From Allobrachymonas sp. (lineage in GTDB: Bacteria > Pseudomonadota > Gammaproteobacteria > Burkholderiales > Burkholderiaceae), in NCBI GenBank assembly GCA_030529305.1, contig JAUMXD010000078.1, positions 1 through 6,379 of the forward strand: a stretch of 6,379 nucleotides of DNA. Direction: 5' to 3'. The translations under genes were made by a program, and so were the position numbers. This document shows positions 1 to 5,591 of the stretch, one piece after another. Positions within the stretch are counted from its first letter, which is position 1, and the number at the start of each line of letters is the position of its first letter. Below the pieces are notes generated by a model. It did no database searches and had not been told where the DNA came from. It saw only the letters and a program-made list of their open reading frames with translations.

Positions 1-274
1 CCGATTGGGCCAGCGCCACGAAAATGCTGGGCAGCAGCACGCCCAGCGCCAGAAAAATGCCGATGGATTGGCTGCCAGAGGCGAGCTTGCTCAAATCGGG
101 CCGCAGCAGGAAATAGCACAGCCCTGAAGCCACGATGTAGTTCATGAAAATGGCTTGGCGCACGTCCAGCCCCCGGGCGCGCCCGGCCTTGAGCAAAGCG
201 CCCACCGATACGCTGCACACCACACTGCTTGCCAGAAACATCAGGCTTGGGGCCAAGGAAATTTCAGCCGACAT
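1..274 (-). CDS. Partial membrane protein, probable DMT/EamA-type transporter (N-terminal part)
   Basis: An open frame runs from an ATG at 272-274 off the left edge, giving 91 complete codons with no stop. The protein starts MSAEISLAPSLMFLASSVVC. It shows three hydrophobic stretches: residues about 7-25, about 42-56 (around NYIVASGLCYFLL) and about 70-90. Between the first two lies a short basic loop, LLKAGRARGLDVRQA. A first helix ending in a small-residue face, a loop of the type LLK-x-AR-x-x-G-x-x-VRQA, and a second helix beginning N-Y are typical of the EamA-like branch of the drug/metabolite transporter superfamily. These are inner-membrane proteins of about 10 helices. A good ribosome binding site supports the start: GGGAG at 283-287, 8 bases before the ATG. 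The substrate cannot be inferred. The family call is by resemblance only; another polytopic membrane family is possible. Confidence 0.62.
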   Translation of the reverse strand, partial: MSAEISLAPSLMFLASSVVCSVSVGALLKAGRARGLDVRQAIFMNYIVASGLCYFLLRPDLSKLASGSQSIGIFLALGVLLPSIFVALAQS

Positions 275-314
275 TGACAATACTCCCATCCGTCAAGGGT
301 TCAAAAGGCTGGCA

Positions 315-342
315 ATGATAGTCCCGCTTGCCTGAAATTGAA
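315..342 (-). promoter_or_regulatory. Weak candidate promoter for the transporter gene
   Basis: On the minus strand a -10-like TATCAT (315-320, 5 of 6 to TATAAT) follows a poor -35-like TTCAAT (337-342) with 16 bases between them. Transcription would start near 308 and give a leader of about 34 bases. The -35 match is weak, so this is only a suggestion. Confidence 0.22.
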
Positions 343-639
343 CGGTGACAGTGAAATCAGTAGGGGTTTGCGGCTCTTTTTGAGGTGCTGGTTGCAGCGG
401 GCTTGTTCATGCAGGGTGCCGCAGCTGGAGTTGTTTGGCCCTATGCGTGCCCGCGTTGCAGGCGGGTGCATGAAGCAGCGGACGGGCTGTTGGGAATAGG
501 CTAACCATGCGCCAGGGCTGGGCTGAGTTGCGGCGCGTTCTTGATCAGGAGCCTTGATTGACAGGCCATTCGGCTGCCTTGACGGGCGGGGCAGAAGAAA
601 GTGCAGCAGGGAGTGCAGCAGAGTACGTACACAGCCATG
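343..639. other. Non-coding gap between transporter promoter region and rpoH terminator
   Basis: I find no convincing gene here in any frame. Two small structures are visible. One is an imperfect stem at 443-471 (ATGC/GCAT outside, CCCGC/GCGGG inside) with no T-tract. The other is a tandem 12-base imperfect repeat at 601-624 (units starting GTGCAGCAG, 10 of 12 identical), followed by the 8-base palindrome GTACGTAC at 623-630. None of these has a clear function. Confidence 0.5.
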
Positions 640-706
640 AAAAAGCCCGTTGCGATTCAGGTTCTTTGCCTTGTTGCCAAGGGGCGAACCCTTATCGAAA
701 CGGGCT
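640..706 (-). terminator. Structured terminator hairpin downstream of rpoH
   Basis: Read on the minus strand, 61 bases past the rpoH stop, there is a long three-part stem. The outer arms 694-706 and 644-656 pair over 13 positions with one mismatch (AGCCCGTTTCGAT against ATCGCAACGGGCT). A middle stem pairs GGTTC (686-690) with GAACC (660-664). An inner stem pairs CCTTG (678-682) with CAAGG (669-673) and closes on GCAA (674-677), which is a GNRA tetraloop. The outer arm runs directly into TTTTT (640-644), as expected for an intrinsic terminator. The structure is longer and more ordered than most terminators, so it may also be the 3' part of a stable small RNA. That second role is inference. Confidence 0.8.
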
Positions 707-767
707 GGGCTGAAAAGGCGGGCGGCATTGGCTGTCTGGGCTGCCCGAACCTTTGAAAGCTTCAGCG

Positions 768-1745
768 TTAAGCGTACGTCAGCAGGGCGGTTTTCATTTT
801 CTTCATGGCGGCCACTTCGATCTGGCGGATGCGTTCGGCGCTGACGCCGTATTCGGCCGCCAGTTCGTGCAGCGTCATGCCGCCAGAGCCATCGTCATTG
901 ACCTTGAGCCAGCGTTCTTCCACGATGCGGCGGCTGCGGTCGTCCAGCGTATCCAGCGCAGCGGCAATCCCGGTGGTCGCCATTTCGTCGCGCTGCTGTG
1001 CTTCGATCACGGCAGTGGGTTCGTGGCGCGCGTCAGACAGATAGGCAATGGGCCCGTAGGCCTGCTCGCCATCGTCGTTGGGGGCAGGGTCAAGCACCAC
1101 ATCGCCACCCGTCATGCGGGTTTCCATGTCGATCACATCTTCGCGCTTGACGTTGAGGTCTTTGGCGATGATGTCGATTTCCTGCTCGCTCAGGCTTTCG
1201 CGTGGAATGAAGCCTTCATCGGCGTCCATTGCGGCATGGGCACGGAAGTTCTGCTTTTTGCTGCGCAAGTTGAAGAACAGCTTGCGCTGGGCTTTGGTCG
1301 TGGCGACCTTGACCATGCGCCAGTTTTTGAGGATGTATTCGTGGATTTCGGCCTTGATCCAGTGAATGGCGTAGCTGACCAGGCGCACGCCTTGTTCGGG
1401 GTCGAAACGGCGCACGGCTTTCATGAGGCCGATATTGCCTTCTTGAATCAAGTCGCCATGCGGCAGGCCGTAGCCTAAATATTGGCGCGAAATGGAAACC
1501 ACCAAACGCAGATGCGACATGACCAGGCGGCCAGCCGCTTCCAGATCGTTGTTGCTGACGAGTTTGCGAGCGTAGTCCAGCTCTTGCTCGGGCGTGAGCA
1601 TGGGCATACGGTTGACGGCGCTGATGTAAGCCTCCAAATTACCCAGCGGCGGCAGGGTAACGGCGCTTGACCAGCTCGGAGCCAATGCCAGCGCGGTGGC
1701 GTTGGTAGCAGCAGAGTCAACAGGCAAAACCGTTTGATGGGTCAT
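768..1745 (-). CDS. rpoH: RNA polymerase heat-shock sigma factor RpoH (sigma-32)
   Basis: This 325-residue alternative sigma factor directs RNA polymerase to heat-shock promoters (chaperones, proteases, clpB). Region 1.2 begins near residue 35 (LGNLEAYISAVNRMPMLT). Region 2 is clear: DLIQEGNIGLMKAVRRFDP at 98-116, then RLVSYAIHWIKAEIHEYILK at 121-140. The RpoH box QRKLFFNLR lies at 153-161 and is diagnostic, since it separates RpoH from RpoD and RpoS. Region 4.2, the helix-turn-helix that reads the -35, is at about 291-318 (ELAAEYGVSAERIRQIE). Compared with the 284-residue E. coli protein there are about 23 extra N-terminal residues and an insertion of about 20 residues after the RpoH box. 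The ATG at 1743-1745 is preceded by AAAGGA (1751-1756) at 5-base spacing, which fixes the start. It is transcribed alone: the upstream pat gene ends 250 bases before it, and a terminator follows. Confidence 0.97.
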   Translation of the reverse strand: MTHQTVLPVDSAATNATALALAPSWSSAVTLPPLGNLEAYISAVNRMPMLTPEQELDYARKLVSNNDLEAAGRLVMSHLRLVVSISRQYLGYGLPHGDLIQEGNIGLMKAVRRFDPEQGVRLVSYAIHWIKAEIHEYILKNWRMVKVATTKAQRKLFFNLRSKKQNFRAHAAMDADEGFIPRESLSEQEIDIIAKDLNVKREDVIDMETRMTGGDVVLDPAPNDDGEQAYGPIAYLSDARHEPTAVIEAQQRDEMATTGIAAALDTLDDRSRRIVEERWLKVNDDGSGGMTLHELAAEYGVSAERIRQIEVAAMKKMKTALLTYA

Positions 1746-1814
1746 TGATTTCCTTTCAAGAAGCAGCTGCGTGTGCCGAGAACATCCCGAAACACATAGG
1801 CATCTGTTGCGGGC

Positions 1815-1844
1815 ATATTAGCACTCATGCTCTGAGAGTGCCAA
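1815..1844 (-). promoter_or_regulatory. Probable sigma70-type promoter of rpoH
   Basis: On the minus strand TTGGCA (1839-1844, 5 of 6 to TTGACA) and TAATAT (1815-1820, 4 of 6) are separated by 18 bases. This predicts a start near 1808 and a leader of about 62 bases before the rpoH ATG. Both boxes coincide with the two arms of the CIRCE operator, which supports the promoter call, because CIRCE normally sits on or next to a vegetative promoter. Confidence 0.6.
1818..1844. promoter_or_regulatory. CIRCE operator (HrcA binding site) upstream of rpoH
   Basis: The plus strand reads TTAGCACTC (1818-1826), nine bases, then GAGTGCCAA (1836-1844). The CIRCE consensus is TTAGCACTC-N9-GAGTGCTAA, so 17 of 18 conserved positions match and the spacer is exactly nine. 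HrcA is the heat-labile repressor that binds CIRCE, classically at groE and dnaK operons. Here the element overlies both boxes of the rpoH promoter, so bound HrcA should block polymerase. The inferred result is that HrcA inactivation by heat raises rpoH transcription. hrcA itself is not in the window. Confidence 0.92.
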
Positions 1845-1995
1845 GACAGGGTGCAAATTCCGTAACAAACATAGGACTCTGCTATCCCTATGCCATGTTC
1901 AATCGCATCAGATACGCTCGTCGGATCAATGCTTCTGTTCTTTTGAAACCGGCTCGAAGCGTTTGTCGCTAAAGCAGGGCCATCAGAGCTAACTT

Positions 1996-4662
1996 TCAGA
2001 GCTGATGCTTCACGATCTTGAAGTCGGGGTCTTCTTCATAGGTGCTGATGGTGAAGCCCAGATTGCTCATGAGGCGCAGCATGCCCGTGTTGTTAGCCAG
2101 CACCAGGCCGATGATTTCGCTCAAGCCTTTTTCGCGCGCCACATCCATGATGGAGCGCATCATGCGCGCGCCAATGCCTTTGCCAGCAAAGTCGTCGGCT
2201 ACCAGCAGCGAAAACTCGCAGCTGCTGCTGTCGGGGTTGGTGATGTAGCGCGAAACGGCGATGATGCGGTCGGGCTGGCGAATGGCCTCTTCCGTGAGTT
2301 TGGACTCTTGCAGCACGGCCACCAGCGCCATTTCGCGGTCGTAATCGATGAGCGTGAGGCGCGAGAGCATGCTCGGCGGCATTTCTGTGATGGATGAGGC
2401 AAAGCGGTTGTAGCGGCTTTCGGGGCTGAGGCCGCGCACCAGCTCTTGCAGCATTTGCGCGTCATCGGGGTGGATGGGGCGCACGGTGTAGGTGCTGTCG
2501 CCCGGCAGGGGCCAGGATTGGTGAAAGCGCGCGGGGTAGGGCAGGATGGACAGGTGCTGGTAGGGCCGTGGGGTGGAGGCGTGATCGACGATGATGCGCG
2601 CATCCACAGCCACGGCGCCGTGCTCATCCACGATGATGGGGTTGATGTCCATCTCGCGCAGCTGGGGCAGTTCGCACACCATTTCGGATACGCGCAGCAG
2701 GACTTGTTCCAGCGCTTCTTGGTTGACCGGGTTGGCCCCGCGCCAGGCGCCCATGGCTTGGGCCACGTTGGAATGCTCGATCATCTGCCGCGCCAAGAAC
2801 TGGTTGAGCGGGGGCAGCTCCATGGAGCGATGGGCGTACAGCTCTACCGTGTTGCCGCCCGCGCCAAAAGCAATGACTGGGCCGAAGGGCTCTTCGGTAC
2901 TCATGCCGATGTACAGCTCGCGCCCGCGTGTTTGGCGCGCCATGCGTTGCACCGATACGCCGTTGATGCGCGCGTTGGGCATTTGGCGTGCCACGTTTTT
3001 CATCATGCGCTCGAATACATCGCGCACGGCCACGCCATTGTTCACATTCAGCACCACGCCATCCACGTCGGATTTGTGCAGGATGTCGGGCGAGTCGATT
3101 TTGAGGGCCACGGGGTAGCCCAACTGGCTGGCCAGCATCACGGCTTCGCTTGGGGTGCGGGCCAGAATGGTTTGCGTCACCGGAATGTGAAAGGCCGAAA
3201 GCAGCGCCTTGGATTCCATTTCGGTAAGCACCTTGCGGCGCTGGGCCAGCACGCCTTCGATCAGCATGCGCGCGCCTTCCACGTCTGGCGCGGCCAGGTG
3301 GGTGAGCGGCGGCGGTGTTTGCTGCAAGGACTGCTGGTTGCGGTAATAAGCCGAAAGGTTGCCAAAGGCATTGACGGCCGCATCGGGCGTGCGAAAGGTG
3401 GGAATGCCTGCATCCACCAGCACGGCGCGCGCCGCTTCGGCCGATGCGCCGCCCATCACGCAGGCCAGCAGCGGTTTGTGACAGCTTTTGCGCGCCTGCG
3501 CCAGGGCTTGTGCCTGGGCCGTCATATCCACGCCCGGCTTGGGTGACTGGATGATGAGCAGGCCGTCCATGCCCGGATCGCGCGCGGCAGCAGCAACTGC
3601 GGCGGCAAAGTGTTCGGGTGTGGCGTCTTCGGTCAAATCCAGCAAATCGCCTAAGGCCGCTTTGGGCAGCACTTGTGCTTGCAGTTCTTGAGCGCGCTCT
3701 GCGCCCAGGCGCCCCAATTGCAGGCCCAGATCGGCGGCGCGATCGGCCGCCAGCACGCCCGGCCCGCCACCGTTGGTGATGATGCCCAGCCGGTTGCCCA
3801 CCGGCTGATAACGCGCGGCCAGGCATTGCACGGCCGAAAACAGCTCGCTGAAGGAATTGATGCGCACGGCTCCGCCACGGCGCAAGGCGGCGTCGAATAC
3901 TTCGTCGCTGCCCACCATCGCGGCCGAGTGGGTCAGGGCGGCGCTGCGGCCAGCCTTGAGCACCACCACGGGTTTGCTGGTAGCGGCCACGCGCAGTGCG
4001 CTCATGAAATGGCGTGCGTCGGGAATGCCTTCCAGATACATCACGATGCTCTGGGTATGTGGGTCGTTGGCCAAAAAATCCAGTGCATGGGCCAGGCCCA
4101 CGGCGCTGTGCTGGCCCAGCGTGATCACGCTGGAAAAACCCACGCGGTTTTGCTGCGCCCAATCGGTGATGGATGCCGTGAGCGCGCCCGATTGCGATAC
4201 CAGCGCCAACGCCCCGGGCTTGAGCAAAGGCCCGAGCGTGCTGGCGTTCAACCCTTGTCGGGGGCGCTGAAAGCCGCGCCCGTTGGGGCCAATCATCCAC
4301 ATGCCATGCTGGCGCGCCACGTGGTGCAAGTGCTGTGCCTGCTCGGCATCGATGCCGTTGGTGATCACCAGCGCGGCCTTGCAGTTGATGCGCCCGGCCA
4401 ACTCCAGCGCGGTGGCGATCTTGTCGTGCGGCAGGGCCACAACGGCCAGGTCGGCGCCCGTGTGCACCAAATCTGCCAGCCGCCCTTCGGTGGTATCAAT
4501 GTCCATGAAGGTGATGCGGCCGCTGTAATTGGCAGACGTGATCGCCTCGTGCAACAGGGCGGCATCGGCATAGGCCGGGTCGTTTTCGCGTGCGGCAGGG
4601 CTGCCAGCAAATACCACCACCGAAGAAGGTGCCAGCAGGGAAGTGAGATAGTGCCTGTCCAT
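1996..4662 (-). CDS. Bifunctional NDP-forming acyl-CoA synthetase-like / GNAT protein (PatZ/Pka type lysine acetyltransferase)
   Basis: The length of 888 residues matches E. coli PatZ (886). Domains in order: a Rossmann CoA-binding domain (about 5-135, ending MIGPNGRGF); succinyl-CoA-ligase-like domains (about 145-450, with LALVSQSGALTASITDWAQQ at 152-171 and ITNGGGPGVLAADRA at 295-309); an ATP-grasp domain (about 475-695, with YPVALKIDSPDILHKSDVDG at 516-535); and a C-terminal GNAT domain (about 722-885). The GNAT part has IDYDREMALVAV (772-783), a likely catalytic Glu at 816 in CEFSLLV, and the acetyl-CoA loop DDFAGKGIGARMM (823-835). Characterised homologues acetylate acetyl-CoA synthetase and other proteins on lysine. 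Unlike E. coli PatZ as I remember it (Asn), the phospho-histidine position in GRSAALTHSAAMVG is His245, so synthetase activity cannot be excluded. The start ATG (4660-4662) has CAAGGG 8 bases upstream. The gene is monocistronic by spacing. Confidence 0.93.
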   Translation of the reverse strand: MDRHYLTSLLAPSSVVVFAGSPAARENDPAYADAALLHEAITSANYSGRITFMDIDTTEGRLADLVHTGADLAVVALPHDKIATALELAGRINCKAALVITNGIDAEQAQHLHHVARQHGMWMIGPNGRGFQRPRQGLNASTLGPLLKPGALALVSQSGALTASITDWAQQNRVGFSSVITLGQHSAVGLAHALDFLANDPHTQSIVMYLEGIPDARHFMSALRVAATSKPVVVLKAGRSAALTHSAAMVGSDEVFDAALRRGGAVRINSFSELFSAVQCLAARYQPVGNRLGIITNGGGPGVLAADRAADLGLQLGRLGAERAQELQAQVLPKAALGDLLDLTEDATPEHFAAAVAAAARDPGMDGLLIIQSPKPGVDMTAQAQALAQARKSCHKPLLACVMGGASAEAARAVLVDAGIPTFRTPDAAVNAFGNLSAYYRNQQSLQQTPPPLTHLAAPDVEGARMLIEGVLAQRRKVLTEMESKALLSAFHIPVTQTILARTPSEAVMLASQLGYPVALKIDSPDILHKSDVDGVVLNVNNGVAVRDVFERMMKNVARQMPNARINGVSVQRMARQTRGRELYIGMSTEEPFGPVIAFGAGGNTVELYAHRSMELPPLNQFLARQMIEHSNVAQAMGAWRGANPVNQEALEQVLLRVSEMVCELPQLREMDINPIIVDEHGAVAVDARIIVDHASTPRPYQHLSILPYPARFHQSWPLPGDSTYTVRPIHPDDAQMLQELVRGLSPESRYNRFASSITEMPPSMLSRLTLIDYDREMALVAVLQESKLTEEAIRQPDRIIAVSRYITNPDSSSCEFSLLVADDFAGKGIGARMMRSIMDVAREKGLSEIIGLVLANNTGMLRLMSNLGFTISTYEEDPDFKIVKHQL

Positions 4663-4670
4663 AAGCTAAG

Positions 4671-4676
4671 CCCTTG
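4671..4676 (-). promoter_or_regulatory. Ribosome binding site of the PatZ-like gene, with a possible anti-SD partner
   Basis: On the minus strand CAAGGG (4671-4676) lies 8 bases before the ATG and is the only reasonable Shine-Dalgarno sequence. The exact complement CCCTTG occurs upstream in the same leader (4708-4713), inside the nested hairpin at 4690-4748. The two could therefore pair and hide the site. Only six base pairs are involved, so this may be chance. Confidence 0.5.
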
Positions 4677-4689
4677 TTTTGGAACGAGT

Positions 4690-4748
4690 TTGCGGCTTGT
4701 TGGCGCGCAAGGGAACATGCCTGATGGCATTTGCCACAACAGCCGCAA
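4690..4748 (-). repeat. Nested inverted repeat in the leader of the PatZ-like gene
   Basis: TTGCGGC (4690-4696) pairs with GCCGCAA (4742-4748). After a one-base bulge (T4697), TGTTG (4698-4702) pairs with CAACA (4737-4741). Further in, ATGCC (4717-4721) pairs with GGCAT (4726-4730) around a TGAT loop. The structure starts 27 bases upstream of the pat ATG and has no T-tract, so it does not look like a terminator. It probably folds in the 5' untranslated region of the mRNA, or acts as an operator-like palindrome in DNA. Confidence 0.6.
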
Positions 4749-4750
4749 GC

Positions 4751-4772
4751 ATATTACATCCACCTATTTATA
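4751..4772 (-). promoter_or_regulatory. AT-rich candidate -10 region for the PatZ-like gene
   Basis: The minus strand carries TATAAA (4767-4772) and TAATAT (4751-4756) in an AT-rich patch about 90-110 bases before the pat ATG. Neither has a convincing -35 at normal spacing. This is the likeliest promoter zone by composition, but the exact boxes are not established. Confidence 0.28.
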
Positions 4773-4944
4773 TTTGCCTTTTATCCGCAAGGCGCAGCAG
4801 GGGATGTTGGCTTTTTGATTGTGCTTGCTGGCTTATGGGCTGGTGATGATGTTTGCTTGCATTTTGTATTTGATTGCAGCGACATCAATAACTGATATAG
4901 ATGACTTGCAAAAAACTGAGGAAAAATCAGCAATCACCACAGGC

Positions 4945-4960
4945 CGTGATGGGCTTCACA
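4945..4960. promoter_or_regulatory. CRP-like palindrome between pat and the SWIB gene
   Basis: CGTGA (4945-4949), six bases, TCACA (4956-4960) matches the CRP core TGTGA-N6-TCACA at 9 of 10 positions. It lies in the divergent region, about 283 bases from the pat start and 153 from the SWIB start. A cAMP receptor protein or other CRP/FNR-family regulator could bind. The flanks are not especially A/T-rich and no CRP gene is visible, so it remains a candidate. Confidence 0.35.
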
Positions 4961-5007
4961 CCATTAACAAATTATTTCTTTAAGGCAGGCGCTGCGGGCC
5001 TTGTGGC

Positions 5008-5037
5008 TTGCTAAATCGGGTTTTTCTCTATTAGGAT
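5008..5037 (+). promoter_or_regulatory. Candidate promoter of the SWIB-domain gene
   Basis: TTGCTA (5008-5013, 4 of 6) and TAGGAT (5032-5037, 4 of 6) are 18 bases apart, which would give a leader of about 70 bases. The -10 overlaps a small palindrome, AGGA-TTAT-TCCT (5033-5044). Alternative -10 frames (TATTAG at 5029, GATTAT at 5035) exist nearby, so the exact boxes are uncertain. Confidence 0.3.
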
Positions 5038-5112
5038 TATTCCTGTTGGCAATGTACGCAATGCAAGTGCAGATGCCGATATCAATGGTTCCTACTGAAG
5101 GAAAAGGAAATT

Positions 5113-5409
5113 ATGGCTACCTCGAACAAATCTGCAACAGACAAACCCGCAGCTAAAAAACGCGCGCTCAATGCCGCGTTCATGAAGCCGCTGACCCCCA
5201 GCGCCGAGTTGGCCGCCGTAGTGGGCTCCGCACCCCTGCCGCGTACTGAAGTCATCAAAAAGCTGTGGGACTACATCAAGGCCCACAATCTGCAAGACGC
5301 ACAAAACAAGCGCAACATCAATGCCGACGACAAGCTGGCCAAAGTGTTTGGCAAAAAGCAGGTCACCATGTTTGAAATGGCTGGCTTGGTTGGCAAGCAT
5401 CTGTCTTAA
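5113..5409 (+). CDS. SWIB/MDM2 domain-containing small protein
   Basis: This 98-residue protein has a basic, low-complexity N-terminal tail (residues 2-17: Ala, Lys, Ser, Thr-rich with AAKKR) followed by a SWIB fold. Recognisable SWIB features are MKPLTPSAELAAVVGSAPLP (24-43), the helix RTEVIKKLWDYIKAHNLQD (44-62), NKRNINADDKLAKVFGKKQV (65-84) and the final helix MFEMAGLVGKHLS (86-98). The SWIB fold is best known from eukaryotic SWI/SNF subunits and MDM2, but stand-alone versions exist in Chlamydia and many proteobacteria. The bacterial role is not established; the lysine-rich tail suggests DNA or nucleoid association, by inference. The start has two overlapping AAGGA sites (5098-5102 and 5104-5108). 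The second is close to the ATG (4 bases), the first is 10 bases away. It is divergent from pat, convergent with clpB, and ends in its own terminator. Confidence 0.93.
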   Translation: MATSNKSATDKPAAKKRALNAAFMKPLTPSAELAAVVGSAPLPRTEVIKKLWDYIKAHNLQDAQNKRNINADDKLAKVFGKKQVTMFEMAGLVGKHLS

Positions 5410-5421
5410 GCAAGATTGTCA

Positions 5422-5457
5422 TCATCAGGCATCTGCACACGCAGACGCGGCTGATGA
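5422..5457 (+). repeat. Nested hairpin in the 3' untranslated region of the SWIB gene
   Basis: TCATCAG (5422-5428) pairs perfectly with CTGATGA (5451-5457). Inside, GC-A-TCTGC (5429-5436) pairs with GCAGA-C-GC (5441-5448) with one mismatch, around an ACAC loop. It starts 12 bases after the stop codon and ends one base before the A-tract of the terminator. It could protect the mRNA 3' end or be part of a stable 3' RNA. No T-tract follows it directly. Confidence 0.6.
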
Positions 5458-5458
5458 G

Positions 5459-5497
5459 AAAAAACCGGCACGCCTAGAAAGGCATGTCGGTTTTTTT
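5459..5497. terminator. Strong bidirectional intrinsic terminator between the SWIB gene and clpB
   Basis: The stem pairs CCGGCACGCC (5465-5474) with GGCATGTCGG (5481-5490), with one mismatch and one G-T pair, around a TAGAAA loop. It is flanked by six A (5459-5464) and seven T (5491-5497). This is a textbook terminator on both strands, so it can end both the plus-strand SWIB transcript and the minus-strand clpB transcript. Confidence 0.93.
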
Positions 5498-5527
5498 ATG
5501 GGCTGGCCGTCTGTGGCTCAGCAGCGC

Positions 5528-5542
5528 CTGTCAGACTGACAG
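5528..5542. repeat. 15-base palindrome CTGTCAG-A-CTGACAG
   Basis: Perfect 7-base arms surround a single central base. It lies between the bidirectional terminator and the clpB 3' hairpin, inside the expected clpB 3' untranslated region. A one-base loop cannot form in RNA, so it would have to open the inner pairs, or else act as a protein-binding palindrome in DNA. No known regulator is assigned. Confidence 0.5.
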
Positions 5543-5546
5543 CGAT

Positions 5547-5586
5547 GAGGGAAGAAGCTTTGAAAAAACCAAAGCTTTCTGCCCTC
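5547..5586 (-). repeat. Hairpin just downstream of clpB
   Basis: On the minus strand, 5 bases after the clpB stop, AAGCTTTG (5570-5577) pairs with CAAAGCTT (5555-5562) and GAGGG (5582-5586) pairs with CCCTC (5547-5551). A mismatch, two pairs and a bulged C lie between them. The loop is GTTTTTT (5563-5569). The T-run sits in the loop and not after the stem, so it is not a standard terminator. It may be an mRNA 3' stabilising hairpin. Confidence 0.6.
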
Positions 5587-5591
5587 CCACC

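Noticed and set aside
601..630. Tandem GTGCAGCAG repeat plus GTACGTAC as a CRISPR or iteron start
   Set aside because: There are only two imperfect 12-base units and one short palindrome; no array, spacer or replication gene accompanies them.
753..1478. 241-codon plus-strand open frame antisense to rpoH
   Set aside because: It lies fully within rpoH on the other strand. The translation is His/Ala/Val-rich with no family resemblance, as expected of a GC-rich shadow frame, whereas rpoH is unmistakable.
1754..1760. Sigma-32-like -35 box CTTGAAA upstream of rpoH (minus strand)
   Set aside because: It overlaps the ribosome binding site and there is no room for a -10 before the start codon, so rpoH autoregulation through it is not supported.
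1981..2007. Inverted repeat at the 3' end of the PatZ-like gene as a terminator
   Set aside because: Only six outer pairs form before mismatches, and no T-tract follows on the minus strand. An 8-base direct repeat TCAGAGCT (1983-1990 and 1996-2003) is also present without clear meaning.
2624..4300. 558-codon minus-strand frame overlapping the PatZ-like gene
   Set aside because: It is very Arg/Gly/His-rich, starts inside the real gene in another frame, and has no recognisable motif.
2446..4818. Long plus-strand open frames (2446-3546 and 3673-4818) antisense to the PatZ-like gene
   Set aside because: The translations are rich in His, Gly and Arg and show no domain; the minus-strand protein covers the same bases with a full recognised domain series.
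4870..4888. TTGAT-N9-ATCAA palindrome as an FNR box
   Set aside because: FNR sites need a 4-base spacer; nine bases does not fit, and the flanks do not extend the symmetry.
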